From Rhizorhabdus phycosphaerae (GTDB lineage Bacteria > Pseudomonadota > Alphaproteobacteria > Sphingomonadales > Sphingomonadaceae), in assembly GCF_011044255.1 (NCBI RefSeq), contig NZ_CP049107.1:620001-684000 (forward strand): a stretch of DNA of 64,000 bases, given 5' to 3'. The notes below the pieces were generated by a model. It did no database searches. It was not told the origin of the DNA and saw only the letters and a program-made list of their open reading frames with translations. The position numbers were made by a program, and so were the translations under genes. Positions 22,547 to 34,272 of this stretch are shown here, one piece after another. Position 1 is the stretch's first letter, and each line of letters begins with the position of its first letter.

Positions 22547-23353
22547 ATGCCCATGCGCTACCCGCTTCTCGTCGCCCTCGGCCTTTCGCTCGTCGTACCG
22601 TCCCTGGCGGTTGCGGCTCCGGCCCCCTCTCCCGCGCTTGCCAAGGCGCTCGAGGACAATCGCCGGAGCGAGACGAACCGCGCCCGCGATGCCTATCGCC
22701 ATCCCGCCGAAACCCTGGCCTTCTTCGAAGTCTCGCCCGGACAGACGGTGGTAGAATATTATCCGGGAGGTGGCTGGTACACCGAGATTCTGGCGCCCAT
22801 GCTCAAGGGCAATGGCCGTTATGTGGCGATGCCACCGGCGTCGGAACGCGGCCTCAACGCCGCCAAGGCCATGCTCGATCGCAACAAGGACTGGTTCGGC
22901 ACGGTCGAGGTCGTTCCGTTCAGCCCCACCGAAGCCTCGACCTTCCCTGCCGGAACCGCCGACCGTGTCCTGACCTTCCGCAACGTCCACAACCTCATCA
23001 TGGCGGGCGATGCGGTGGCAGCGAAGGCCTTTGCCGACTTCTACGCGGCGTTGAAGCCGGGCGGCATCCTCGGCGTCGTCGACCATCGCCTGCCCGAGGA
23101 GATGGACAGCGCGAAGGAGAAGGAAAGCGGCTACCTAAAGCGCTCGACGATCATCCGCCTAGCCAGCGCGGCGGGGTTCAAGCTTGCGGGCGAATCCCCG
23201 ATCAACGCCAATCCGAAGGACACGCACGATTGGCCCAAGGGCGTCTGGACCCTGCCCCCGACGCTGAGCCTGGGAGAGGTCGATCGCGCCAAATATCTGG
23301 CGATCGGCGAAAGCGACCGAATGACGCTCAAGTTCGTCAAACCCGCAAGCTGA
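22547..23353 (+). CDS. Exported methyltransferase-fold protein (COG4798-like)
   Basis: About 268 residues. The N-terminus is a signal peptide (MRYPLLVALGLSLVVPSLAV then AAPAP), and the mature part resembles class I SAM-dependent methyltransferases: GQTVVEYYPGGGWYTEILAP is a degenerate motif I, and DRVLTFRNVHNLIM with ALKPGGILGVVDHR are motif IV/post-motif features. Similar predicted methyltransferases with leader peptides form COG4798. Because SAM is cytosolic, an exported enzyme is odd: it may have another ligand. ATGs at 22547 and 22553 are both possible; GGGAG lies just upstream. Confidence 0.75.
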   Translation: MPMRYPLLVALGLSLVVPSLAVAAPAPSPALAKALEDNRRSETNRARDAYRHPAETLAFFEVSPGQTVVEYYPGGGWYTEILAPMLKGNGRYVAMPPASERGLNAAKAMLDRNKDWFGTVEVVPFSPTEASTFPAGTADRVLTFRNVHNLIMAGDAVAAKAFADFYAALKPGGILGVVDHRLPEEMDSAKEKESGYLKRSTIIRLASAAGFKLAGESPINANPKDTHDWPKGVWTLPPTLSLGEVDRAKYLAIGESDRMTLKFVKPAS

Positions 23354-23360
23354 AGAACAA

Positions 23361-23390
23361 GGGCCGTCGCGAACATCTTCGCGACGGCCC
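23361..23390. terminator. Bidirectional hairpin between convergent genes
   Basis: GGGCCGTCGCGA and TCGCGACGGCCC form a perfect 12-base stem around ACATCT between the methyltransferase-like gene and phaR. No T-run on the plus side. Confidence 0.6.
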
Positions 23391-23432
23391 CGATATCCAT
23401 GGGTCGACGACCGGCAGAGCCGGCCGGAGTGC

Positions 23433-23990
23433 TCATTTCAGCTTGTTGATCTGTTCCTGCATGGCCGCAAGTTGCGCCTTGAGGGCTTCGACTTCATTGC
23501 GCGGCGCGGTCTCCGCAACCGCCTCATCCTTCGTCGCTGCGGTACGCGGCGGCTTGAAGGCGCTGGCGGCGGCTTCGAGCATTTCCATGTTGCGCTTCGC
23601 GATCTCGGCGAACGGGCCGCCGGCAAAGGCGCCTTCCATTGCCTGACGGAACTGCGTCTGGTTGCGGCGGAACGCATCCATCGACGCTTCGAGATATTGC
23701 GGCACCATCGACTGCATCGAATCGCCATAAAGCGAGATCAGCTGACGGAGGAAGCTGACCGGCAACATGGTCTGCCCGCGATTCTCTTCCTCCATGATGA
23801 TCTGGGTCAGCACATTGTGCGTGATGTCCTCTTCGGACTTGGCGTCGATCACCTTGAAGTCGCGGCCTTCGCGCGTCATCGTCGCGAGATGGTCGAGTGT
23901 GATGTAACTCGAAGTTTCGGTATTGTAGAGCCGACGATTGGCGTATTTCTTGATGATGACCGTGCCCGAGCCGTCCGATGATTTCGCCAT
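23433..23990 (-). CDS. phaR: Polyhydroxyalkanoate synthesis regulator PhaR
   Basis: PhaR represses phasin and PHA genes and binds PHA granules. The 185-residue product has the N-terminal PHB_acc_N domain (VIIKKYANRRLYNTETSSYI, then TLDHLATMTREGRDFKVIDA) and the PHB_acc repeat (TMLPVSFLRQLISLYGDSMQ). A coiled-coil C-terminus (EVEALKAQLAAMQEQINKLK) ends the protein. The start at 23990 ([13 protein letters not shown]) is preferred to upstream codons. It is divergent from, and overlaps by two bases the proposed start of, the PhaC-like hydrolase. Confidence 0.92.
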   Translation of the reverse strand: MAKSSDGSGTVIIKKYANRRLYNTETSSYITLDHLATMTREGRDFKVIDAKSEEDITHNVLTQIIMEEENRGQTMLPVSFLRQLISLYGDSMQSMVPQYLEASMDAFRRNQTQFRQAMEGAFAGGPFAEIAKRNMEMLEAAASAFKPPRTAATKDEAVAETAPRNEVEALKAQLAAMQEQINKLK

Positions 23991-25077
23991 GATACCCCGC
24001 CTGCCCAACAGTTCTGGCGGGAGCATAGCACCAAATCTTTCCGCGCCGCAACACAGGCCGCGCCCCCTTCCCCTGTTCCTCGACATGCTGCGCAGCGAAA
24101 CCGGCCATGATCCAGGCCGGATGAAGGCTGCACTGGCTGGCCTGCGCGCCTATCAATCGGCCCCGCGCACGCCGCGCGCTCCGGCGCCCAGGCTGGTCGG
24201 CCAGAACGGACGGGTGCGGATCCATGGCTATGCGACCTCGGGGCGGCCCGTCCTGTTCGTACCTTCGTTGATCAACGGCTGCGAGATCCTTGATCTCAGT
24301 CTGAAAAATTCGATGATGCGGGGCCTGGCCGCGCGCGGACTGCAGCCTTTGCTGCTCGATTGGGGAACCCCGGGCCCCGACGAAGCCGATCTCGACATTG
24401 GCGGCCATGTCGAACGCTATATTTTGCCCGCGCTCGATCTCGTCGGACCAGATGCGGTGTTGGCAGGCTATTGCCTTGGCGGGACGATGAGCATCGCCGC
24501 TGCCGCGCTGAGGGCGCCGCGCGCCTTGATCCTGATTGCTGCGCCCTGGAATTTCGACGGATTCTCTTCGCAGACGCGAAACGATCTGCTGCACCTGTGG
24601 GAAGGTGCCGCGCCCGCCGCGGAGCGGCTCGGCCTGCTTCCCGCGGAAATATTGCAGCAGATCTTCTGGCGGATCGACCCCACCAGGACGATCGCCAAGT
24701 TCGAGGATTTTTCCGCCCGGGACCCTGCCAGTGAGGAGGCGCACAATTATGTCGCGGTGGAGGACTGGGCGAATGACGGGCCTCCGATGAGCTTTGCGGC
24801 AGGGCGCCAGTTGATGAAGACGCTGATGGTCGAGAATGCGACCGGCCAGGGCCAATGGCGCGTCGCCGGCAAGGCGATCGGCGCGGAGAGCCTCGGCATG
24901 CCGGTGCTGAACATCGCTTCGACGATCGACCGGATCACGCCCGAGGCGACCGCGCTTCCGCATGGCGAGCGCATCTCTCTCGCGGAAGGGCATGTCGGCA
25001 TGGTGGTCGGGCGAAAGGCGCCGGGCTCGCTGTGGCAACACATCGACCGATGGGTTTCGCAGCTGCAAAACTCCTGA
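23989..25077 (+). CDS. PhaC-like alpha/beta hydrolase (possible short polyester synthase or depolymerase)
   Basis: A 362-residue alpha/beta-hydrolase. The nucleophile elbow is GYCLGG with Cys162, matching the G-x-C-x-G box of PHA synthases rather than the Ser of ordinary lipases. A candidate Asp314 ([10 protein letters not shown]) and His335 (EGHVGMVVG) complete a C-D-H triad with spacing like class III PhaC. The length is near class III PhaC (about 355), but no PhaE partner gene is adjacent. It lies between phaR and phaA, so a role in polyester metabolism is a good guess; activity is unproven. The start is uncertain (ATG 23989 or a later codon before [12 protein letters not shown]). Confidence 0.75.
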   Translation: MIPRLPNSSGGSIAPNLSAPQHRPRPLPLFLDMLRSETGHDPGRMKAALAGLRAYQSAPRTPRAPAPRLVGQNGRVRIHGYATSGRPVLFVPSLINGCEILDLSLKNSMMRGLAARGLQPLLLDWGTPGPDEADLDIGGHVERYILPALDLVGPDAVLAGYCLGGTMSIAAAALRAPRALILIAAPWNFDGFSSQTRNDLLHLWEGAAPAAERLGLLPAEILQQIFWRIDPTRTIAKFEDFSARDPASEEAHNYVAVEDWANDGPPMSFAAGRQLMKTLMVENATGQGQWRVAGKAIGAESLGMPVLNIASTIDRITPEATALPHGERISLAEGHVGMVVGRKAPGSLWQHIDRWVSQLQNS

Positions 25078-25168
25078 TAGTCGACACGCGGACAAAATCC
25101 CGCGTGAGTCGATCATATCGGGCCATTCAGAGCCCTTCGCACGCGCGGCAGACAGCAGGAGCTCGACC

Positions 25169-26341
25169 ATGACCGATATCGTGATCACCGGAGCGAAACG
25201 CACCCCCGTCGGGAGCTTCCTCGGCGCCTTCGCCGCCACGCCCGCGCATGAACTGGGGCGCATCGCCATCGATGCAGCCCTGCGCCAGGCCGGAGTCGCC
25301 GCCGATGAGGTGGACGAGGTCGTGTTCGGTCAGGTTCTCACGGCCGGCCAGGGGCAGAACCCGGCGCGGCAGGCCGCGATCAACGCGGGCATTCCCAAGG
25401 AGGCGACCGCCTTCGGCATCAATCAGGTCTGCGGGTCGGGCCTGCGTGCGGTAGCGCTGGCGGCACAGTCGATCCGCTGCGGCGATGCGCGGATCGTCGT
25501 TGCCGGCGGTCAGGAGAATATGTCGTTGTCGCCGCATGCGCAGCACATGCGGAACGGTGCGAAGATGGGCAATGCGACGCTCATCGACACGATGATCGTC
25601 GACGGCCTGACCGACGCCTTCAACGGCTACCATATGGGAATCACCGCGGAGAATCTGGCCGAGAAATACCAGATCGCCCGCGAGGAGCAGGACGCCTTCG
25701 CCGTAGCGAGCCAGAACAAGGCAGAGGCGGCGCGCGCCGGCGGCCGCTTCGCGGACGAGATCGTGCCCGTGACCGTCAAGAGCCGCAAGGGCGAGACGAT
25801 CGTCGATCAGGACGAATATATTCGCGCGGGCGCGACGCTCGATGCGATGGCCGCCCTGAAACCGGCCTTCAAGAAGGATGGATCGGTTACCGCCGGTAAC
25901 GCCAGCGGGATCAACGATGGCGCGGCAGCGCTCGTCCTCATGACCGCCGAGGAGGCGGCAAAGCGTGGCGCACCGGTGCTCGGCAAGATCGCCAGCTGGG
26001 CGACCTGCGGCGTCGATCCCTCGATCATGGGCATCGGCCCGGCTCCGGCCAGCACGCTGGCCCTGCAGAAGGCCGGCTGGTCGATCGAGGACCTCGACCT
26101 GATCGAGGCCAATGAAGCCTTTGCGGCACAGGCTCTGGCGGTCGGCAAGGAGCTCGGCTGGAATCCGGACATCGTCAACGTCAATGGCGGCGCGATCGCG
26201 ATCGGCCATCCGATCGGCGCGTCGGGAGCGCGCGTCCTGACCACGCTGCTCTACGAGATGGAAAAGCGCGACGCCCGCAAGGGTCTGGTCACGCTGTGCA
26301 TCGGTGGGGGCATGGGCATCGCCATGTGCATCGAGCGCTGA
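25169..26341 (+). CDS. phaA: Acetyl-CoA C-acetyltransferase (beta-ketothiolase)
   Basis: A 390-residue biosynthetic-type thiolase, condensing two acetyl-CoA to acetoacetyl-CoA for PHB synthesis or running in reverse. Active Cys88 lies in [15 protein letters not shown], the catalytic His in [17 protein letters not shown], and the second Cys in [15 protein letters not shown]. The ATG at 25169 ([20 protein letters not shown]) is the family start; AGGAGC lies upstream. It follows the PhaC-like gene by 91 bases on the same strand. phaB is not in the window. A strong hairpin follows. Confidence 0.94.
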   Translation: MTDIVITGAKRTPVGSFLGAFAATPAHELGRIAIDAALRQAGVAADEVDEVVFGQVLTAGQGQNPARQAAINAGIPKEATAFGINQVCGSGLRAVALAAQSIRCGDARIVVAGGQENMSLSPHAQHMRNGAKMGNATLIDTMIVDGLTDAFNGYHMGITAENLAEKYQIAREEQDAFAVASQNKAEAARAGGRFADEIVPVTVKSRKGETIVDQDEYIRAGATLDAMAALKPAFKKDGSVTAGNASGINDGAAALVLMTAEEAAKRGAPVLGKIASWATCGVDPSIMGIGPAPASTLALQKAGWSIEDLDLIEANEAFAAQALAVGKELGWNPDIVNVNGGAIAIGHPIGASGARVLTTLLYEMEKRDARKGLVTLCIGGGMGIAMCIER

Positions 26342-26354
26342 CCACGAGACGCCC

Positions 26355-26383
26355 GATGGACCGCCGTCGCCCGGCGGTCCATC
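26355..26383 (+). terminator. Strong hairpin after phaA
   Basis: GATGGACCGCCG and CGGCGGTCCATC form a perfect 12-base stem with loop TCGCC, 13 bases after the stop; only a weak T-run follows. Confidence 0.7.
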
Positions 26384-26445
26384 GCTGCCGTTTACCCCTC
26401 CTCAACCTGTCTGCGCTTTAATCGCGGGAACTGGCAGTTTCGAGG

Positions 26446-26841
26446 ATGATCATGGGCGACATGGCCGGGGAACACCCCGCACCCGCGGGCAAGCGCACGC
26501 GTAAGCGCGACAGCCTCCTGCTGATGGCCTCGATGCGTGCGGCGGGCGATTATGCCCGCCAGACCCAGCCGATCCGGATCCGCAATCTGTCGCCGACGGG
26601 TTTGATGGCGGATTCGGAGCTCGATTATGATCAGGGCGCGACCGTCGAGCTCGACATACGCGGCGTCGGCCTGGTCGAGGGCGAAATCGTGTGGGTTCGA
26701 GAAGGGCGGATGGGGATCACGTTCAAGGGCGTGATCGACCCTAAAAAGGCCCGGCGACAGGTCGTAAGCGGCAATGACGACAATCTGCGCAAGCTGGTCG
26801 ACATCGGCCGGGTCCGCAGGCCTGGATTGAGGATCGACTGA
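26446..26841 (+). CDS. PilZ-domain protein
   Basis: A 131-residue protein that is mostly one PilZ domain (residues about 20-115): KRDSLLLMASMRAAGDYARQ, IRIRNLSPTGLMADSELDY and GVGLVEGEIVWVREGRMGIT. PilZ domains bind cyclic di-GMP through RxxxR and (D/N)xSxxG; here the second motif is NLSPTG, while the N-terminal arginine motif is degenerate (KRDS). Binding is therefore uncertain. It stands alone and the small YdcH-type gene converges with it. Confidence 0.85.
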   Translation: MIMGDMAGEHPAPAGKRTRKRDSLLLMASMRAAGDYARQTQPIRIRNLSPTGLMADSELDYDQGATVELDIRGVGLVEGEIVWVREGRMGITFKGVIDPKKARRQVVSGNDDNLRKLVDIGRVRRPGLRID

Positions 26842-26861
26842 CCCTCAATCCTCCTGCGCTC

Positions 26862-27017
26862 TCAAAGGCGGGCCAAAGCCTCTTTGATCTTCAGCTTCTG
26901 CTTTTTCAGTTCGTTGATCAGCATCATGTCCGGAGAAGGCCGGCGGCTTTCTGCCGCGATCCTGGCCTCGATGCCTGCATGCTTCGCCAACATGGCGGAC
27001 GAATGGGTAGTCGACAT
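26862..27017 (-). CDS. YdcH/DUF465-type small protein, first copy
   Basis: A 51-residue helical protein (MSTTHSSAMLAKHAGIEARI, then a C-terminal LINELKKQKLKIKEALARL). The pattern of one long amphipathic hairpin ending in a KKQKL-KxK-x-E run is that of DUF465 (YdcH). Function of the family is not known. Reading was done directly from the minus strand: ATG 27017 with GGAGA upstream, stop TGA at 26862. A second member lies divergently at 27238. Confidence 0.8.
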   Translation of the reverse strand: MSTTHSSAMLAKHAGIEARIAAESRRPSPDMMLINELKKQKLKIKEALARL

Positions 27018-27130
27018 AGATAGCGTCTCCTTTCACCTCGTCTTGGGCCTGTGAATAAATCACGATTCGGCGATGCTGTCTTGGTTAAAAATTTCGGTTT
27101 GCCCGAGCCTTGGCCTCCACCGGGCGTAAG

Positions 27131-27199
27131 ATGCAGGAAAAGCACGACAAGCCGTTCGACGACGTCACGGACTTGAGCCCGAGCGGGTTTCGCCGCTAG
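27131..27199 (+). CDS. Possible 22-residue ORF between the two YdcH genes
   Basis: ATG at 27131 to TAG at 27199 encodes a charged peptide (MQEKHDKPFDDVTDLSPSGF then RR). There is no convincing ribosome site (GGGCGTAAG only), so it may be chance. Confidence 0.2.
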   Translation: MQEKHDKPFDDVTDLSPSGFRR

Positions 27200-27237
27200 A
27201 ATCGCGTTAAGGAAAGCCTGTTGCGGAGCGAGTCGTC

Positions 27238-27435
27238 TTGGACAGTGAATTGATCGAACGCCGCATTCACATCCTGCGACAGGAGCATGGCGACCTCGAA
27301 GCCGCGATCGTCGCCCTCCAGGCTGCTCCGGCCGTGGATCAATTGCAGCTGGCGCGGATCAAGAAGCGCAAGCTCCGGATCAAGGACGAGATCAGCCAGC
27401 TTGAGGATATGCTGATTCCCGATATCATCGCATGA
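27238..27435 (+). CDS. YdcH/DUF465-type small protein, second copy
   Basis: A 65-residue protein with TTG start supported by GGAG nine bases upstream. Two helices are evident (IERRIHILRQEHGDLEAAIV and LQLARIKKRKLRIKDEISQL), the second sharing the K-K-x-K-L-x-I-K-[DE] signature with the gene at 26862. It is divergent from that gene across 220 bases, which must contain both promoters. Confidence 0.85.
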   Translation: MDSELIERRIHILRQEHGDLEAAIVALQAAPAVDQLQLARIKKRKLRIKDEISQLEDMLIPDIIA

Positions 27436-27517
27436 TTGTCAATTAACGCCGGCAACGGTCAGCGCCCGGGCGGAAAGGCCTCCGCCGGAGGGGCATCGCC
27501 CTCTCTCTTACGGACAT

Positions 27518-27540
27518 AAAAAAAGAGGACCTCAGTCCTC
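27518..27540 (-). terminator. Rho-independent terminator overlapping the dksA stop
   Basis: On the minus strand GAGGAC-TGAG-GTCCTC is followed by seven T. The first stem arm contains the end of dksA, so the terminator begins inside the coding sequence. Confidence 0.85.
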
Positions 27541-27951
27541 CCTGCTGACCTTCTCGTTCCGCTCGTGGCGCTCCTGCGCCTCGACGGTCATGGTCGCGAT
27601 CGGGCGAGCCTCCAGGCGGCCGAGCGAGATCGGCTCGCCAGTGACCTCGCAATAGCCATATTCGCCATCCTCGATCCGGCGCAGCGCCGCGTCGATCTTC
27701 GAGATCAGCTTGCGCTGACGATCGCGGGTGCGCAGCTCGATGGACCAGTCCGTCTCGCTCGATGCGCGATCGGTCAGATCCGGTTCGCGCAGCGAATCGA
27801 TCTGCAGCTGTTGGAGGGTGCCCGCCGACTCCTTGAGGATCGAGTCCTTCCAGGCGAGGAGTTTCGCCTTGAAATAGGCAAGCTGCCTTTCGTTCATGAA
27901 AGGCTCGTCAGGCGATGGCCTGTAGTCGTCGTCCAGATCCACAGAAGACAC
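27532..27951 (-). CDS. dksA: RNA polymerase-binding transcription factor DksA
   Basis: DksA works with ppGpp at RNA polymerase. The 139-residue product (GTG 27951) has the coiled-coil (MNERQLAYFKAKLLAWKDSI), the tip with DxxDxA-type residues (EPDLTDRASSETDWSIELRT) and the C-terminal helix, with a zinc-finger remnant GYCEVTGEPISLGRLEARP. Only one Cys of the usual four remains, so it belongs to the Cys-poor class that does not need zinc. The start is uncertain: GTG 27951 has GGGAA upstream, while GTG 27942 is also possible. A short ORF ends two bases before the GTG. Confidence 0.88.
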   Translation of the reverse strand: MSSVDLDDDYRPSPDEPFMNERQLAYFKAKLLAWKDSILKESAGTLQQLQIDSLREPDLTDRASSETDWSIELRTRDRQRKLISKIDAALRRIEDGEYGYCEVTGEPISLGRLEARPIATMTVEAQERHERNEKVSRED

Positions 27952-27953
27952 GT

Positions 27954-27998
27954 TTACTGGTTCCCGACAATCGAAACGCGTTGCAGCGACGACGCCAT
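27954..27998 (-). other. Short upstream ORF ending two bases before dksA
   Basis: ATG 27998, preceded by GGAGAG at good spacing, encodes MASSLQRVSIVGNQ and stops with TAA at 27954-27956. dksA GTG follows after two bases. This could be a leader peptide coupled to dksA, or the remains of an older DksA start. The ribosome site here looks better than that of dksA itself. Confidence 0.4.
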
Positions 27999-28147
27999 AT
28001 GACTCTCCGCTGTTCCCCTTGGGCACGCCGGACTCGGCCGTTTTCTGCCATATCCCCGACGTCTGCGCGGCTATAGACAGGCCAACGCCCGCGCACAAGC
28101 CGGGAGGCTGTACGCGGGCGCAGATTTTTCATCACTGTCGGTTCGAG

Positions 28148-30952
<2,805 letters not shown>

Positions 30953-31062
30953 ACGCGGATCGCATGCCCGGGCGTTGCCGTAACGGACGGACCGGCACCT
31001 TCCGCCGCCAGCCGGATGCAAGCCGGGGTGAAATGCCTCTTGGGGGCTGCTAACAGGATCCT

Positions 31063-32190
31063 ATGCCTCAGCCTCCCCGCCGCCCCGCCGCCTTCGCCGT
31101 GACCGCGCTGATGCTGACATCGGCCTGCATTCCCTCGCCCGATCGGGCCGAGGTGGGACGCAGCGCTCCACCGACGCGCGCTGGCCGGCCCGGGGCCGCC
31201 CCCGCCCCGACCGCGACGGGCGCGGCGGCCACGCCCTCGGTTCCGGCGCCACCGCCGCCCGCCGTATCGGAAGACGCCCCGCCCTCGCCGCCGCCCGCAT
31301 GGCAGGTTCGAACGGTTACGCCCTCGGCGGTCGACGTGCCGTCGTCCGTCTATGTCGTGCGCAGCGGCGACACGTTGCGCGGAATATCCGAGAAGACGGG
31401 CGCTGCATCGGAAGCCATCGCCCGGGTCAACGACATCTCGCCGCCGTTCAAGATCCTCGTCGGCCAAAAGCTGAAGATACCCGGCGGGCGCTATCACCGG
31501 GTCGGCAAGGGCGAGACCGGCATCGCTATCGCGCGCGCCTATGGCGTCGACTGGCTGCGGATCGCCCAGAGCAACCAGCTTGAAGAGCCCTATATCCTGC
31601 GCGAGGGCCAACGCCTTCTGGTGCCCAGCGAGGTCGAGGTGGCGCGCATGTCGCCCGATGAGCGGGCCGCCGCCTTCAGGGTCGATATCGAAGACCTGAT
31701 CTCAGGGTCGGAGCCTGCGCTAGCAACGCGCGAGCAGCCCAAGCCGCCTGTCACGACGCCACGCACCGTGGCGCCGACGGTCGCCGTGGCCGAACCTCGA
31801 TCCTTCGGCGGGCGTTTCGACTGGCCGGTCAAGGGCAAGATTTTGCGCGCTTTCGGAAAGATCGGGAGCGGCCAGACCAATGACGGCATAAACATCGCAG
31901 TCGAGCGGGGCAGCCCGATCGCCGCTGCGGCGGACGGCGTGGTCGCCTATGTCGGCCGGGACATCCCCGCCTATGGCACGCTCGTGCTGCTGCGCCATGG
32001 CGACGGCTGGATAAGCGCCTATGGCTATGCCGACAGCATCACGGTGACCCGCGGCCAGAAGGTCGTGCGCGGCCAAACGATCGCGCGCAGCGGGGCCAGC
32101 CCCTATAGCGCCGAACCACAGCTTCATTTCGAGATCCGCAACGGGCTGAAGCCGGTCAACCCGCTCAGCTACCTGCCGTCGCGGGGCTGA
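31063..32190 (+). CDS. NlpD-like lipoprotein with two LysM domains and a degenerate M23 (LytM) domain
   Basis: A 375-residue envelope protein. The N-terminus has a lipobox (ALMLTSAC, Cys near residue 22), then a Pro/Ala-rich linker. LysM domain 1 is at about 95-140 (YVVRSGDTLRGISEKTGAAS) and domain 2 at about 147-190 (YHRVGKGETGIAIARAYGVD). The LytM domain (about 245-375) lacks the zinc-binding H of HxxxD: the site reads NDGINIAVERG. The QLHFEIRNG motif is kept. This pattern is like E. coli NlpD, which does not cut but activates amidases. It overlaps the DUF1275 gene by 22 bases (convergent). Confidence 0.88.
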   Translation: MPQPPRRPAAFAVTALMLTSACIPSPDRAEVGRSAPPTRAGRPGAAPAPTATGAAATPSVPAPPPPAVSEDAPPSPPPAWQVRTVTPSAVDVPSSVYVVRSGDTLRGISEKTGAASEAIARVNDISPPFKILVGQKLKIPGGRYHRVGKGETGIAIARAYGVDWLRIAQSNQLEEPYILREGQRLLVPSEVEVARMSPDERAAAFRVDIEDLISGSEPALATREQPKPPVTTPRTVAPTVAVAEPRSFGGRFDWPVKGKILRAFGKIGSGQTNDGINIAVERGSPIAAAADGVVAYVGRDIPAYGTLVLLRHGDGWISAYGYADSITVTRGQKVVRGQTIARSGASPYSAEPQLHFEIRNGLKPVNPLSYLPSRG

Positions 32191-32861
32191 TCCCGCCCCG
32201 TCCGCTGAAGAAGGTCGCCCCAGATCGCGAGCAGCGCGGCAACGATGGCGGCGAACCACAAAGCGACGGCCCCAACCCGCGCGAAGGCGAAGGCGCCCGC
32301 TATCGCGCCGACGACGAGGCCGGCCCAGAGCAGCAGAAAGGGCAGCCAGGCCCAGCGGTCGCCGCCGCGCAGCGCCTCGCCCAGCCTCTGGCCGAAGCGC
32401 ACGAGGGCACCGGTCATATAGGTGACGCCGATCGTCACATCACCGTCGCGCTGGAACACGTTGTTGACGATGCCCATCGCCATGGCGAGCGGGACCAGTG
32501 TCGCGATCTCGCTTCCGCCGATCGTCTCGATCCCGGCCGAAGCGGCGACGACCAGCGCGACCAGCGACAGGACCAGCCCCTTGCGGCGGTGCGGCCAGCG
32601 AAACCCGACCATGCTGCCCGCGACCACGCCTGCTACGAAGCTCGCGATCAGCAGCGCCGCCAGCCTGGCGACCGGTCCCGCCGCGAGCAGGTCCACGCCA
32701 AGCCGCGTCGAATTGCCGCTCATGAACGAGACGAACAGGCCGCCGCTGCGCAGAAAACCGATCGCATCGATGAAGCCGGCGAGCGCCGCCAACGTGACCG
32801 CAAGAGCCCATGCGGATATGCCGTAACGCATCATCCTGCCGTCATAGCCCCGCTTCGACAT
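32169..32861 (-). CDS. YoaK/DUF1275-type membrane protein
   Basis: A 230-residue protein with about six transmembrane segments and the family motif near the N-terminus: [20 protein letters not shown] followed by SGNSTRLG. Members are of unknown function. ATGs at 32861, 32834 and 32831 are possible. Its 3' end overlaps the NlpD-like gene by 22 bases, and its start lies 57 bases from rimO, a divergent pair. Confidence 0.85.
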   Translation of the reverse strand: MSKRGYDGRMMRYGISAWALAVTLAALAGFIDAIGFLRSGGLFVSFMSGNSTRLGVDLLAAGPVARLAALLIASFVAGVVAGSMVGFRWPHRRKGLVLSLVALVVAASAGIETIGGSEIATLVPLAMAMGIVNNVFQRDGDVTIGVTYMTGALVRFGQRLGEALRGGDRWAWLPFLLLWAGLVVGAIAGAFAFARVGAVALWFAAIVAALLAIWGDLLQRTGRDQPRDGR

Positions 32862-32917
32862 CGCGCGTCAACCGCCTCTCGCCTTTCGCGACGAAAAGGC
32901 TTATGTGCGCGCCACCC

Positions 32918-34255
32918 ATGGCAATCGAAATCCCCTCCCCGCCGAAGATCGGCATGGTCTCGCTCGGCTGTCCCAAGAATCTGGTCGACAGCGAGCGCAT
33001 CCTCACCAAGCTCCGATCGGAAGGCTATGGCCTTTCGGCGGACTATGCCGGGGCCGATGTCGTCCTGGTCAACACCTGCGGCTTCCTCGACAGCGCCAAG
33101 GAGGAAAGCCTGGAGGCGATAGGCGAGGCCATCGCCGAAAATGGCCGCGTGATCGTCACCGGCTGCATGGGCGACGAGGCCGATGCGATCCGGGCTCGTT
33201 TCCCGAATGTGCTCGCGATATCGGGCGCTCACCAATATGAGTCGGTGGTCGGCGCGGTCCATGAGGCGGCGCCGATGCCGCCCTCGCCCTATGTCGACCT
33301 GGTGCCGGAATCCGGGCTGAAGCTGACACCGCGCCATTATAGCTATCTGAAGATCTCGGAAGGCTGTAATCACCGCTGCAGCTTCTGCATAATCCCGTCG
33401 ATCCGCGGCGATCTCGTCAGCCGGCGCCCCGATGCCATATTGCGAGAGGCGGAAAAGCTGATCGCGGCTGGGACGCGCGAGCTTCTGGTGATCAGTCAGG
33501 ACACCTCGGCTTATGGGCTCGACCTGCGCCATGCCAGCTATCCGCTGAAGGGCGGCGGTGAAGTCCGTGCCCATATGACTGATCTGGCGCGCGAACTCGG
33601 GCGGCTCGGTGCCTGGGTCCGGCTGCACTATGTCTATCCCTATCCGCATGTGGACCAGGTGATCCCGCTGATGGCCGAAGGTCTGGTCCTGCCCTATCTG
33701 GACATCCCCTTCCAGCATGCCAGCCCCTCTGTCCTGCGTGCGATGAAGCGGCCTGCGAACGATGCTAAGGTGCTCGAACGGCTCGCCGCCTGGCGGTCGA
33801 TCTGTCCCGACATCGCGATACGCTCGACCTTTGTGGTCGGCTTTCCGGGCGAGACCGAAGCGGACTTCGACTATCTGCTCGACTGGCTGGACGAGGCGCA
33901 ACTCGACCGCGTCGGCGCCTTCCGGTTCGAACCGGTCGCCGGAGCGACGGCGAACGACCTGCCGGGTGCGGTGCCCGAAGCGGTTAAGGAAGAGCGCTAC
34001 GCCCGCATCATGGAAAAATGCGCCGCCATCTCGGCCGCCAAGCTCGAAGCGAAGGTGGGGCGCACGCTCGACGTGATCATCGATCTGGTCGACGAGGAAG
34101 GTGGCGCCACCGGCCGATCGAAAGCCGACGCGCCGGAGATCGACGGTGAAGTCCATCTGCGTGACGCCGGCCATCTGACAGCCGGCGATGTCGTCCGCGT
34201 CGAGATCGAGGAAGCCGACGACCACGATCTGTTTGGGGTGCCCCTTCCCGCCTGA
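32918..34255 (+). CDS. rimO: Ribosomal protein S12 methylthiotransferase RimO
   Basis: Radical SAM enzyme that adds a methylthio group to Asp89 of S12. The 445-residue product has the N-terminal UPF0004 domain ([20 protein letters not shown]), the radical SAM site [16 protein letters not shown] (CxxxCxxC) and the C-terminal TRAM domain ([20 protein letters not shown]). ATG at 32918 is preferred to 32903. It ends 17 bases from the convergent Mo-oxidoreductase operon. Confidence 0.94.
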   Translation: MAIEIPSPPKIGMVSLGCPKNLVDSERILTKLRSEGYGLSADYAGADVVLVNTCGFLDSAKEESLEAIGEAIAENGRVIVTGCMGDEADAIRARFPNVLAISGAHQYESVVGAVHEAAPMPPSPYVDLVPESGLKLTPRHYSYLKISEGCNHRCSFCIIPSIRGDLVSRRPDAILREAEKLIAAGTRELLVISQDTSAYGLDLRHASYPLKGGGEVRAHMTDLARELGRLGAWVRLHYVYPYPHVDQVIPLMAEGLVLPYLDIPFQHASPSVLRAMKRPANDAKVLERLAAWRSICPDIAIRSTFVVGFPGETEADFDYLLDWLDEAQLDRVGAFRFEPVAGATANDLPGAVPEAVKEERYARIMEKCAAISAAKLEAKVGRTLDVIIDLVDEEGGATGRSKADAPEIDGEVHLRDAGHLTAGDVVRVEIEEADDHDLFGVPLPA

Positions 34256-34272
34256 CCGGGCACCGCTACCGG

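Noticed and set aside
27845-28000. DksA disrupted by frameshift
   Set aside because: The coding frame from GTG 27951 covers the conserved domain; the uORF does not show recognisable DksA residues, so a true frameshift is not demonstrated.
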